From the NCBI RefSeq assembly GCF_031583145.1, contig NZ_CP134050.1, positions 1,326,501-1,390,500 of the forward strand: a DNA stretch of 64,000 nt, read 5' to 3'. The stretch is from Brevibacillus brevis (lineage in GTDB: Bacteria > Bacillota > Bacilli > Brevibacillales > Brevibacillaceae). Under the pieces are notes generated by a model. The model did no database searches. It was given only the letters and a program-made list of their open reading frames with translations, and was not told the DNA's origin. This document shows, in pieces, positions 42,604 through 51,090 of this stretch. The stretch's first letter is position 1; each line of letters starts with the position of its first letter. Both the position numbers and the translations under genes were made by a program.

Positions 42604-43665
42604 ATGGCGAAAGTGACCTTGACCACATCCATGATGGAAGCTGCCGTGTACGGCGGATGCGTATTGGGCGGCGGCGGTGGCGGCTGGCTGGAGGACGGGC
42701 TGGAAACCGGGCGCCTCGCGCTGGAAGTCGGCACCCCGCAGCTGTACACGTCCGACGAGATGCACGACGACGATTTGCTGGCGACGGTAGCGCTGGTAGG
42801 GGCACCAGCCGCCGCGGATCAATACACCAAACCGATGCACTACGTGCGGGCGTTGCAGCTGTTGGAGCGGACGATCGGCCAGCCGATCAAGGGAATCATC
42901 ACCAACGAAAACGGTGCGGGCACGACGGTAAACGGCTGGTTCCAGGCGGCCGTGACCGGGCTTCCGGTAATCGATTCGCCTTGCAATGGACGAGCCCATC
43001 CGACAGGCGTGATGGGGGCGATGAACCTGCACCAGCTGGACGGATTCCTCTCTCATCAAGCGGCAGTAGGCGGAAAAGACGAGCGCTATCACGAGGTCGT
43101 CGTAAGCGGCCGCCTGCAGCAAGCGGCGGGTCTGGTCCGCAAAGTGTCCGTGGAAGCCGGCGGTTTGGTCGTCGTCGCCCGCAACCCTGTGAGCGCCGCC
43201 TACGCCAGGGAAAACGGAGCTCCCGGAGCCATTCGCCAAGCGATCGAGGTAGGGGAAGCGCTGCTCGGTTCGAAAGGGGAGGCGGCGATCGACGCCGTCT
43301 GCCAAAAGCTCGGAGGCAGAGTCGTCGCGGAGGGCGTCGTGGACGAATTTTCGCTGAATACCGCCGGCGGGTTCGATGTAGGCCGCGTCGTCATCAACGG
43401 CCACGAGCTGACATTCTGGAACGAATACATGACCTTGGAAGTAAACGGCGAGCGCCTGGGAACGTTCCCGGATCTCATCATGACGATGGATGCCGAGACA
43501 GCCAAGCCGATCGTTTCCGCCGAAGTCGAAAAAGGCCAGAAGCTCGCAGTCATCCACGTCCCGAAGGAACATTTGATTCTTGGAGCGACGATGCGCAATC
43601 CACAGCTGATGGCTTCGGTGGAAAGCGCCGTAAACAAACCGATTTTGTCCTACATCTTTGCGTAA
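42604..43665 (+). CDS. DUF917 family protein (S-methyl-thiohydantoin desulfurase-like)
   Basis: ATG 42604 with ATGGAGG gives 353 residues. The N-terminus has the family glycine block YGGCVLGGGGGGWLEDGLE, then NENGAGTTVNGW and DSPCNGRAHPTGVMGAM with conserved Asp, Cys, Asn and His. DUF917 was later tied to thiohydantoin desulfurization, and members often flank hydantoinase or transporter genes. The chemistry here is not proven; a hydantoin-like cyclic ureide derived from peptides would fit OPT import and PucR control. Confidence 0.85.
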   Translation: MAKVTLTTSMMEAAVYGGCVLGGGGGGWLEDGLETGRLALEVGTPQLYTSDEMHDDDLLATVALVGAPAAADQYTKPMHYVRALQLLERTIGQPIKGIITNENGAGTTVNGWFQAAVTGLPVIDSPCNGRAHPTGVMGAMNLHQLDGFLSHQAAVGGKDERYHEVVVSGRLQQAAGLVRKVSVEAGGLVVVARNPVSAAYARENGAPGAIRQAIEVGEALLGSKGEAAIDAVCQKLGGRVVAEGVVDEFSLNTAGGFDVGRVVINGHELTFWNEYMTLEVNGERLGTFPDLIMTMDAETAKPIVSAEVEKGQKLAVIHVPKEHLILGATMRNPQLMASVESAVNKPILSYIFA

Positions 43666-43700
43666 ATACGGCAACATCCACGATCAGGGAGGGAACAAGC

Positions 43701-44639
43701 ATGTCATGGAAACAAACGATCACCGTCTATGAAGCGCTGGACAGCGCGTACGCCAACGGGGAAACCATCAAGGAACTGTTTCGCCCGTATCCCGAGGTGA
43801 CGGTCAGCGTGCAAACGGTCACGGGGGAGGAAGGAAGCACCGACTTCGTCAAGATCGTGATCCCGGGCAAAAACGGGAAATCCTCTGGCGGGAGTGCGCC
43901 GACATTCGGGATCGTCGGACGATTGGGAGGCATCGGTGCACGTCCGAGCCGCATCGGGATGGTGTCCGACGCGGACGGCGCAATCGCAGCGGTTGCTTCC
44001 GCCCTGAAGCTGGCGGACATGCAGAAAAACGGCGACGTGCTCGAAGGTGATGTCATCGTCAGCACCCACATCTGCCCGGATGCTCCTACGCAGCCGCATG
44101 AGCCCGTGGACTTCATGAGTTCGCCAGTCGATATTTTGACGATGAACCGGTATGAAGTGGTACCCGAGATGGAGGCGCTTCTGTCGATCGACACGACCAA
44201 AGGGAACCGCATCATCAACCATAAAGGCATCGCCATCTCGCCGACGGTCAAGGAAGGCTATATTCTGCGCGTCAGCGAGGACCTGCTTCGCGTCATGGAA
44301 ATGACGACCGGCCAGCTGCCTGTCACATTCCCGATCACGACGCAGGACATCACGCCGTACGGCAACGACCTGTTCCACATCAACAGCATCCTGCAGCCGT
44401 CCGTCGCTACGGACGCACCGGTCGTAGGCGTAGCCATCACTGCACAGAGCACCGTTCCCGGCTGCGGCACAGGTGCGAGCCACGAAGGGGACATCGCCCT
44501 TGCCGTCAAATTCGCGGTTGAAGTCGCGAAAGAGTACACGGCTGGCGTCTCCACCTTCTACGACGAAGCCGAGTTCGCCAATTTGCTGGGCCGCTACGGT
44601 TCGATGAAAATGCTGCAAACGATGGGCAGAGAAGAATAA
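43701..44639 (+). CDS. DUF1177 family protein
   Basis: A 312-residue soluble protein with GGGAGGG before the ATG. It has recognisable DUF1177 blocks (FGIVGRLGGIGARPSRIGMVSDADGAIAAV; VIVSTHICPDAPTQPHEPVDFM; GCGTGASHEGDIALAVKFAVEVA). The conserved His, Asp and Cys residues suggest a metal- or thiol-dependent hydrolase, but no activity is known. It is the last gene of the OPT unit; a strong terminator follows. The DUF917-DUF1177-OPT association recurs in Bacillota as far as I recall, so a shared pathway is likely. Confidence 0.85.
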   Translation: MSWKQTITVYEALDSAYANGETIKELFRPYPEVTVSVQTVTGEEGSTDFVKIVIPGKNGKSSGGSAPTFGIVGRLGGIGARPSRIGMVSDADGAIAAVASALKLADMQKNGDVLEGDVIVSTHICPDAPTQPHEPVDFMSSPVDILTMNRYEVVPEMEALLSIDTTKGNRIINHKGIAISPTVKEGYILRVSEDLLRVMEMTTGQLPVTFPITTQDITPYGNDLFHINSILQPSVATDAPVVGVAITAQSTVPGCGTGASHEGDIALAVKFAVEVAKEYTAGVSTFYDEAEFANLLGRYGSMKMLQTMGREE

Positions 44640-44663
44640 GGGTGAATGAATGCGGGACAGGGA

Positions 44664-44692
44664 AGGACAGGGAGAGAATCCCTGTCCTTTTT
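44664..44692 (+). terminator. Intrinsic terminator of the OPT operon
   Basis: A perfect 10-bp stem (AGGACAGGGA 44664-44673 with 44679-44688) and T run. Confidence 0.9.
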
Positions 44693-44841
44693 GCGAGGCG
44701 AAGCACGAAACGAAGACGGGAATATGCTTTCCCACCGCAGCCCCTTTCTTGTTGTATCCAGAAACTGCTCCTAAGGAGGAATCCCGGGCGAGAAAGCGAA
44801 CAGTCTAAGGAAGGACCGAACAGAGAAAGGAACCAGATGCC

Positions 44842-45147
44842 ATGCCGTCCAACCATATGATTCATCCCGAATGCGCCAGAGCCATCAGTCGCCTCATCCA
44901 GTTGAAAGATCCCAAGCGCGAGGACTTCCTCGAGCTGAGGACGCACGGGCGGGACGCTTACTCGGAAATGGGCTGGGACGAGCTGCAATCGTACATCAAT
45001 GAAAAAACGATTGTCATCGTCGAGCAGTTCGAAGACGAGCAAAACATCATGTCGGCGCTGAGATGGGTCGCGAGAGGGCTGCCCGTATGGCTGGCCATAC
45101 GAAAGGTGCGGACCGATTACGCCATGTATCGATATATGCGCTCGTAA
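44842..45147 (+). CDS. Hypothetical protein
   Basis: A 101-residue protein with GAAAGGAA before the ATG. It is charged and probably helical (RAISRLIQLKDPKREDFLELR; EQFEDEQNIMSALRWVARG), without membrane segments or known motifs. Composition and codon pattern look like neighbouring genes. A terminator follows, so it is a single-gene unit. Confidence 0.55.
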   Translation: MPSNHMIHPECARAISRLIQLKDPKREDFLELRTHGRDAYSEMGWDELQSYINEKTIVIVEQFEDEQNIMSALRWVARGLPVWLAIRKVRTDYAMYRYMRS

Positions 45148-45224
45148 AATCTGCGCAGCGAGACCATAGCTGGGCGCCCGACTGAACGAGATCAGGCGGG
45201 AAAAGCGAATAGAAAAGAAAGAGC

Positions 45225-45268
45225 AAACCCTGTGTGTCTCGGCCAACCGGATGCACAGGGTTTTATTT
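45225..45268 (+). terminator. Intrinsic terminator after the hypothetical gene
   Basis: AAACCCTGTG (45225-45234) pairs with CACAGGGTTT (45254-45263), followed by TATTTT. Confidence 0.75.
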
Positions 45269-45281
45269 TGGGAGAATTTCT

Positions 45282-46205
45282 TCATGTAAGGGTATATTTC
45301 TGCCTCCATAACCGTTCGGCGACGGATTCGATGAACTCTCGTTGCTTGATGACATGGATCATCCGCTCAGGCAAGCCGCTTCTTCCGTAGTAGGCCCCCG
45401 CGATCTGGCCGTAGACCGCCCCGGTCGTATCGGCATCGTCTCCCAGATTGACTGCCAGCAGGAGCCCCTCTTCAAATGTGGAGCCGTGATGGAAAGCCCA
45501 AAGCGCCGCTTCCAACGACTCTACTACGTATCCCGATCCTTTTACTTGTGAGGCGCCTTTCTTTTTATAGGAGCCCTTTGCGACGGGGGAGAGCTCTGGA
45601 GCCAACCTCTCTGTGGACCAATAACCAGGGACAGGCGAATAGAATTCGGAGAGAAGCTCGTCCTTGGAAACGCCTCGAACCGCACCGATGATCAATCCGC
45701 CCAAATATTTGCACGCGTCGACTGCTGCTTTTGCCGCATGTGTCGTGAGCGAGCTGCGGGCACACATTTCTAGCGCAAGGATCGGGTCTTGCTCATAGTA
45801 CAATGGGACAGGGGCAAGCCGCATGATCGAGCCGTTCCCGGCGGACCATGGATCCCTAGAGCCAGAGAAAGGCTCTCCGTTTTTTTCAAACGTATGCAAG
45901 GCTTCCCTAGTGGCATTGCCGATGTCAAAACAATGGTCTTTGCTGCTCATGTAGCCTTCTCGGTACCATTTCACATAGCGCATCATTTGATCATGCGGGT
46001 CGAAGCCGCCAGCGTGCAGCAAACTTTCTGCCAGACAGAGAGCCATCGAAGTGTCGTCCGTCCACTCACCGGGTTCGAGGTCATGCACGCCGCCGCCCAC
46101 GATCTCCTGGATCGGTTCGAATGTACCTGGTCTGCAAAACTCGAGCGTGGCGCCCAGCGCATCTCCAATCGCAAGGCCAAGCAAGCTTCCTGTATATTTC
46201 TCCAA
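45282..46205 (-). CDS. ADP-ribosylglycohydrolase family protein
   Basis: A 307-residue protein starting at TTG behind AGGAGGAG. The di-metal site motifs are complete: GLAIGDALG near the N-terminus, EWTDDTSMALCLAE (residues ~47-60) and NLGDDADTTGAVYGQIAGA near residue 255. Family members remove ADP-ribose from modified arginine, serine or small molecules; DraG is the classic example. No nitrogenase or toxin genes are nearby, so the substrate is open. It is convergent with the preceding gene. Confidence 0.9.
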   Translation of the reverse strand: MEKYTGSLLGLAIGDALGATLEFCRPGTFEPIQEIVGGGVHDLEPGEWTDDTSMALCLAESLLHAGGFDPHDQMMRYVKWYREGYMSSKDHCFDIGNATREALHTFEKNGEPFSGSRDPWSAGNGSIMRLAPVPLYYEQDPILALEMCARSSLTTHAAKAAVDACKYLGGLIIGAVRGVSKDELLSEFYSPVPGYWSTERLAPELSPVAKGSYKKKGASQVKGSGYVVESLEAALWAFHHGSTFEEGLLLAVNLGDDADTTGAVYGQIAGAYYGRSGLPERMIHVIKQREFIESVAERLWRQKYTLT

Positions 46206-46423
46206 CGGAACTCCTCCTGTGATGGAATTGAATGCTTCTACCTAATAGGACGTACGTCACCTGCAAAAAGTTCTCCTGCGGGAGGGGAGGGAATACTAGA
46301 TTACGATGGGGCAATGTGCCGGATACACCCGAAAAATTTATGCAATTAATGAAATTAATACTGCGCAACGAGTGAGAAAGGTCTATTATTGACACTATGG
46401 TTATAGTTTAGGAGGGAGCTATC

Positions 46424-47125
46424 ATGACAGAATTATTGCTTAGTCTCTTGCAAATTATTATCGTAAATCTGGTGCTCAGCGGCGACAATGCGGTCGTGAT
46501 CGCCCTGGCCTGTCGCAACTTGAACCCGGAACTGCAAAAAAAGGCGGTCTTCTGGGGAAGCTTCGGCGCTATCGCGCTGCGCGTAATCCTGACCTTTATC
46601 GCCATCTGGCTGCTGAAAATTCCGCTCGTCCAGGTAGTCGGTGGACTGCTGCTCATTTGGATTGCCGTCAAGCTATTGAAGGGGGAAGACGAAGACAGCC
46701 ATATCAGTAGCGGCTCGAATATGAAGGAAGCACTCAAGACCATTATTTTTGCCGACCTGATCATGAGCCTGGACAACGTGATCGCGGTGGCAGGGGCTGC
46801 GGGCGGCAACCTGGTGTTGGTTGTCATCGGTCTGGCCATCAGCATTCCTTTGATTATCTGGGGCAGCCAGCTGTTGATGAAGCTGATGAACCGTTTTCCG
46901 ATCATCGTACTGTTGGGAGCAGCACTTCTCGGTTATACGGCAGGCGAGATGATCGTAGGCGACAAGCTCGTCGGGGGCTTTATCGAGGAATCCCTGCCTG
47001 CGCTGCACATCATTTTGCCGGTAGCGCTGGCGCTGGTCGTCATCGCGGTGGGGAATTACCTCAAGCGCAAAGCGGAGAAGAAAAAAGCGAGCAGCTTGGC
47101 GAAAGATCACGCGGAGACACTGTAA
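46424..47125 (+). CDS. TerC-family membrane protein (YjbE-like)
   Basis: A 233-residue protein with seven hydrophobic segments. The TerC signature acids are present in NLVLSGDNAVVIALA (residues 15-29) and FADLIMSLDNVIAVAGAAG (residues ~108-126). YjbE/YkoY relatives export manganese, in particular to load secreted proteins. I looked for a yybP-ykoY riboswitch in the 218-base leader and did not find its conserved core. AGGAGGGAG precedes the ATG. The LysR gene starts 3 bases after its stop. Confidence 0.87.
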   Translation: MTELLLSLLQIIIVNLVLSGDNAVVIALACRNLNPELQKKAVFWGSFGAIALRVILTFIAIWLLKIPLVQVVGGLLLIWIAVKLLKGEDEDSHISSGSNMKEALKTIIFADLIMSLDNVIAVAGAAGGNLVLVVIGLAISIPLIIWGSQLLMKLMNRFPIIVLLGAALLGYTAGEMIVGDKLVGGFIEESLPALHIILPVALALVVIAVGNYLKRKAEKKKASSLAKDHAETL

Positions 47126-47128
47126 TAC

Positions 47129-48001
47129 ATGGAATATCGCGATTGGCATATTTTGCAAACGCTGTTTCAGGAGCAGAATATTACCAGGACGGCGGAGCTC
47201 CTTTACATTTCCCAGCCAGCCTTGACCAAGCGCTTGCGCCAGATCGAGAAAGAGTTTGGCGTGCAGATCGTGCAGCGGGGGAGCAGGGGCGTGCACTTTA
47301 CCCCACAGGGCGAGTATTTGGCCAAATGTGCGGATGACATGCTGATGCGCCTGCGCAATATCAAGGAGAATGTCCTGAACATGGGAGACGAAGTAAACGG
47401 TACGCTGCGGCTGGGGGTTTCCAATTACTTTGCCCGGTACAAGCTCCCCATGATCCTGAAAAGCTTCAAGGAGCAATACCCGAACGTCGAATTCAAGGTC
47501 GTTACCGGCTGGAGCAAAGACGTCTATAAGTCCGTGTACAATCAGGACGTGCATGTCGGCTTCGTGCGTGGGGACTACAACTGGACTGACCAGAAGCTGC
47601 TTCTGTTCGAGGAATCGGTCTGCGTCGTCTCCCGGGATCCGATCTCGCTGGAAGACCTGCCCTCGCTGCCGCGCGTCGACTACGAAACCGACCCGCTGCT
47701 GCGAGCCTTGGTCGATAGCTGGTGGACGAAGCATTACTCCCAGCCGCCGCTGATCGGCATGGAGGTCGACAAGGCGGATACATGCAGCGAAATGGTGGCG
47801 AGCGGACTTGGATACGCCATTCTCCCACGGGTTGTCCTGATTGGGAAGGAAGACCTGCACATGATCGAATTGACTTCAGAGACCGGGAAGCCGCTCAAGC
47901 GAAAGACGTGGATGTTTTACCATGCCGATTCGCTGGAGCTGCAGATGGTCAAGGCTTTCGTACACTTTATGGAACAAATCGACTTGCAGGTCCCCGAGTG
48001 A
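47129..48001 (+). CDS. LysR-family transcriptional regulator
   Basis: A 290-residue regulator starting 3 bases after the TerC gene. HTH at residues 5-60 (ITRTAELLYISQPALTKRLRQIEKEFG); effector domain starts at GTLRLGVSNYFARYKLPMILKSF and ends with GLGYAILPRVVLIG. It is a paralogue of the LysR protein at 34951. It lies in one unit with terC and next to the AbrB/Tct region, so its target could be either; no evidence decides. Confidence 0.88.
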   Translation: MEYRDWHILQTLFQEQNITRTAELLYISQPALTKRLRQIEKEFGVQIVQRGSRGVHFTPQGEYLAKCADDMLMRLRNIKENVLNMGDEVNGTLRLGVSNYFARYKLPMILKSFKEQYPNVEFKVVTGWSKDVYKSVYNQDVHVGFVRGDYNWTDQKLLLFEESVCVVSRDPISLEDLPSLPRVDYETDPLLRALVDSWWTKHYSQPPLIGMEVDKADTCSEMVASGLGYAILPRVVLIGKEDLHMIELTSETGKPLKRKTWMFYHADSLELQMVKAFVHFMEQIDLQVPE

Positions 48002-48038
48002 ATTGCCGGGGAATATGCGAAACTGGGAAGCTACTGGG

Positions 48039-48084
48039 ACGGCCGCTGCGCATGGACGAGCATGTGCACAGCGGCCGTTCTTTT
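48039..48084 (+). terminator. Intrinsic terminator after terC-lysR
   Basis: ACGGCCGCTG (48039-48048) pairs perfectly with CAGCGGCCGT (48069-48078), then TCTTTT. Confidence 0.85.
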
Positions 48085-48228
48085 ATGGGCCGCGCCTCGG
48101 CCAGACATTCGCGCGGGGAATCGCAAGCGATAACCTTTTTGTATTTTTTCTTGTAGAGCGATTGTTTTACACTGGGGATACCTCATCACAAAACATCCTG
48201 CAACGTCACAGAGAAAAGAGGGATTTCC

Positions 48229-49305
48229 ATGCTTTTGCGCATGTGCATGACACTGCTGCTGGGAGCGGCGGGAGGGCTATTGTTCGCGGCTATCCACAGT
48301 CCGTTGCCATGGCTGATCGGGGCGTTGGTCGCGACTGTCGCTTGCGTTTTTTTCGGGGTGAAAACCCTGTGGCTGCCGCGCTGGTTTCGTCAAATCGGCC
48401 TGATCGTGATCGGCATATCGCTTGGCCTGCGCATGACGCCTGAAATTTGGGGGGCCATGACAGGTCACATCGGTTTGATGCTGATTGCCACCATTTTGAC
48501 CATTTTCATCAGTCTGGGCAACGCCTGGGTGTTTCATAAAGTCAGCAAGGTGGACGCGATTACCGCGATCTTCAGCAATATCCCCGGCGGTTTATCCGAG
48601 ATGGTGACGATTGGCCAGACGGTCGGGGGAAACCAGCAGGTCATCTCGATTTTCCACTCGCTGCGGGCCGTCATCATCGTGCTGTGCACGCCGTTTATCG
48701 TCACGTGGCTGCCTCATCACATGCAGGCGCAGGCCGCGGTGAGTGGGCACGTGCTGGGCGTCACACAGACGCTCATCATCCTTGCCGTGGGAGCGATCGG
48801 AGCGTGGCTCGCCTCGCGCTGCTCGATTCCCGCTCCGTATTTGCTCGGCGCACTGCTCTTGACCGCACTGGTTTGCATGAACACTCCCATTGCCGGGGAA
48901 AACCCTGCTTTGGCAGGATTCTTGACGAAAACCGCGCAGGTCTTCATCGGGGTGAGTATCGGGCTCGGCTTCAAGCGGGAGGATATCGCCAAAAACCGCC
49001 GGTACTTCCTGTTTGGCCTGGTGCATTCCGTCTTGCTGTTCGTCATGACGCTGGCGCTTGCGGTCGGCATCTCGCTCGCGACGGCCACCGATGTACTGAC
49101 GACGATCCTGGCTACCGCACCGGGCGGAATCGCAGAGATGAGCCTGACCGCCTTGACCATTGGGGCTGATCCGCTGTTGGTCACCGCGTTTCAACTGTTT
49201 CGGGTGCTCTTTGTCCTCACGCTGTTTTCCTTCGGCGTACGGACGTGGGTGAATCGGCACCGCCGTGCGAAAGCGCAAGGCGAAGCCGGGCAGAGGAGCG
49301 CCTAG
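48229..49305 (+). CDS. AbrB-family membrane protein (PF05145 type, transporter-like)
   Basis: A 358-residue protein with about ten hydrophobic segments in two similar halves. Each half contains the family motif: SNIPGGLSEMVTIGQ (residues ~112-126) and ATAPGGIAEMSLTALTIGADP (residues ~297-317), plus LIVIGISLGLRMTPE and FIGVSIGLGFKRED. The name comes from an old link to ammonia monooxygenase; members often accompany tripartite tricarboxylate transporters, as here. It is a likely carboxylate carrier, unproven. Confidence 0.82.
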   Translation: MLLRMCMTLLLGAAGGLLFAAIHSPLPWLIGALVATVACVFFGVKTLWLPRWFRQIGLIVIGISLGLRMTPEIWGAMTGHIGLMLIATILTIFISLGNAWVFHKVSKVDAITAIFSNIPGGLSEMVTIGQTVGGNQQVISIFHSLRAVIIVLCTPFIVTWLPHHMQAQAAVSGHVLGVTQTLIILAVGAIGAWLASRCSIPAPYLLGALLLTALVCMNTPIAGENPALAGFLTKTAQVFIGVSIGLGFKREDIAKNRRYFLFGLVHSVLLFVMTLALAVGISLATATDVLTTILATAPGGIAEMSLTALTIGADPLLVTAFQLFRVLFVLTLFSFGVRTWVNRHRRAKAQGEAGQRSA

Positions 49306-49327
49306 CGAATCGAATCAATGAAGGAAC

Positions 49328-49366
49328 GGCCTGTGTGTTCACGAAGGTGAGCGCCAGGCCTCTTTG
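49328..49366 (+). terminator. Probable terminator after the AbrB-family gene
   Basis: GGCCTG (49328-49333) pairs with CAGGCC (49355-49360), extended inside by TTCAC/GTGAG around a GAAG loop; only a short TCTTT follows. Confidence 0.55.
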
Positions 49367-49463
49367 CCGTGAAAAAAATGAAAACAATCGTAAAAATGGC
49401 GTTTATCCAAAATATCTGAACAAACTAGGAAGCGCTTTCAGTCGGTGCTATGATCTCCTTAGT

Positions 49464-49477
49464 TGAAAACGCTATCA
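49464..49477. promoter_or_regulatory. cre site (CcpA) upstream of tctC
   Basis: TGAAAACGCTATCA matches the catabolite-responsive consensus TGWAANCGNTNWCA at all positions. It lies 19 bases before the ATG of tctC. A second, weaker copy (AGGAAGCGCTTTCA, two mismatches) is at 49427-49440. Carbon catabolite repression of this carboxylate transporter is expected. Confidence 0.7.
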
Positions 49478-49496
49478 ACATTAGGGGGCATGACAG

Positions 49497-50537
49497 ATGA
49501 AACAAACGAAGAAATGGACGAAGTGGACCGGTGTGCTCTTGACTTCCGCGCTGGCGCTCAGCCTGGCAGCCTGTGGAGGCGGCGGTGGGCAGACGGCCGC
49601 TGGCGGCGGGGACAAAGCGTCTACCTACCCGGAAAAACCGATCGTGGTGACAGCGCCATCCGGAGCGGGCGGCGGCTTGGATAAAACGGCGAGATCGCTC
49701 GCCAAGGTCATGGCGGAGACCAAGCTGGTGGACAAGACCATCACCGTCGAGAACAAACCGGGCGGCGGACAGGCAGTCGGCTTGGCGGACTTCGTGTCGC
49801 AGGACAAGAAAAACAACTACAAGCTCCTGCTCCCTTCGACGCCAATCATCATCAACAACCTGAAAAAAGAAGGCAACAGCCCTCATTCCTACAATGACAT
49901 GACTCCGTTGGCCCAGCTGACGAAAGACTACGGAGCAATCGTGGTAGCGGCGGACTCTCCGTACAAAGACCTGAAATCGCTGATGGACGCGATCAAGGCT
50001 GATCCGACGAAGGTCACCGTAGCGGGCGGATCCGCACCGGGCTCGCTTGACCACTTGACGTTCCTGATGCCGGCAGTAAAAGCAGGAATCGATCCGAAAA
50101 CCATCAAGTACATCTCCTACGACGGCGGAGGCGAAGCGATCGCGGCCTTGCTCGGCGGAAATGCGGACGTGCTGGCGACGGACGTATCGGGCTCCGGCGA
50201 ATACATGAAATCCGGCAAGGTAAGAATCTTGGGCGTATCTTCCCCTGAGCGTCTGAAGGGCATGTTCAAGGACATCCCGACTTACAGAGAATCCGGCTAC
50301 GACACCGAGCTGATCAACTGGCGCGGAGTGTTCGGACCGAAAGAAATGTCTCCGGAAGCGGTCAAGTTCTGGGAAGAAAAGCTGAAAGCCATGACGGAAA
50401 CACCGGAATGGAAAAAGGAACTGGAGACAAATGGCTGGGATGACGGCTACAAAAACGGAGCCGACTTCAAGAGCTACCTGGCCGAGCAAGAAAAAATGTT
50501 CAAGGAAATCTTGACGCTGCTCAACATGGCGAAGTAA
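49497..50537 (+). CDS. tctC: Tripartite tricarboxylate transporter substrate-binding lipoprotein
   Basis: A 346-residue Bug-family protein. Signal peptide with lipobox LAAC puts the lipidated cysteine near residue 23. The mature domain shows the TctC features: YPEKPIVVTAPSGAGGGLDKTARSLA, the GGGQAVG loop, and VAGGSAPGSLDHLTF. It binds a carboxylate outside the membrane and passes it to TctAB. First gene of tctCBA with a cre site before it; a CitAB-type sensor system encoded nearby on the opposite strand may induce it. Confidence 0.92.
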   Translation: MKQTKKWTKWTGVLLTSALALSLAACGGGGGQTAAGGGDKASTYPEKPIVVTAPSGAGGGLDKTARSLAKVMAETKLVDKTITVENKPGGGQAVGLADFVSQDKKNNYKLLLPSTPIIINNLKKEGNSPHSYNDMTPLAQLTKDYGAIVVAADSPYKDLKSLMDAIKADPTKVTVAGGSAPGSLDHLTFLMPAVKAGIDPKTIKYISYDGGGEAIAALLGGNADVLATDVSGSGEYMKSGKVRILGVSSPERLKGMFKDIPTYRESGYDTELINWRGVFGPKEMSPEAVKFWEEKLKAMTETPEWKKELETNGWDDGYKNGADFKSYLAEQEKMFKEILTLLNMAK

Positions 50538-50616
50538 GCAAAGCGGAGGCGGGAGGGAGGAGGAATGACTCTTCTTCTCTCCCTTTCCCGATTCTCGATA
50601 AAAAGGAGGACCACAC

Positions 50617-51078
50617 GTGAGCAAAGCATTTGACCGCTACGCCAGCCTGCTGTTTCTCGTACTCGGAGCAGCGTTTGTGATCGGCAGCGGGAACATCTCC
50701 GCGAGCGCATACGGCAGCAATGTCGGTCCGAACATCTTTCCGCTGGGGCTGGGCTCCCTGTTGATCGTTCTCAGCCTGCGCCTGTTTTACGAGACGTTCA
50801 AATACAAGCAAGAGGAGAAAAAGTCGGGACCTGCGCTGGATTACAAACGGTTCCTTATCGTCCTGGTGGCGGCATTGCTCTACGCGCTGCTGCTCGAGGA
50901 GATCGGCTACGTCGTGAGCACGTTCCTCTTCCTTCTGGTCGGGTTTCAGACGATGCAGAAAGGCAAGTGGCTGTCCAGCGTGCTCATCTCCGGCGGGTTT
51001 TCCTTTGGGGTTTACTTTCTGTACGTAAACGTTTTGGATGGGACATTGCCTGGATTACCGACATGGTTAGGCTTTTAG
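50617..51078 (+). CDS. tctB: Tripartite tricarboxylate transporter small membrane subunit
   Basis: A 153-residue protein starting at GTG behind AAAGGAGG. Four hydrophobic segments, with SNVGPNIFPLGLGSLLIVLS after the first, match TctB. It is the small subunit of the secondary transporter and forms the membrane complex with TctA, encoded 12 bases downstream. Confidence 0.88.
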   Translation: MSKAFDRYASLLFLVLGAAFVIGSGNISASAYGSNVGPNIFPLGLGSLLIVLSLRLFYETFKYKQEEKKSGPALDYKRFLIVLVAALLYALLLEEIGYVVSTFLFLLVGFQTMQKGKWLSSVLISGGFSFGVYFLYVNVLDGTLPGLPTWLGF

Positions 51079-51090
51079 GAGGTGGCTGAC

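Noticed and set aside
40937..42805. 622-codon minus-strand frame opposite the OPT gene
   Set aside because: Repetitive His/Arg/Asp-rich translation without motifs, fully opposite a recognised transporter gene.
42657..44639. Single 660-codon frame suggesting a DUF917-DUF1177 fusion
   Set aside because: The DUF917 part is read in the wrong frame; the real DUF917 gene stops at 43665 and DUF1177 starts at 43701 with its own ribosome site.
46206..46423. yybP-ykoY manganese riboswitch upstream of the TerC gene
   Set aside because: Such a riboswitch is often found before TerC-family genes, but the conserved core sequences are not visible here.
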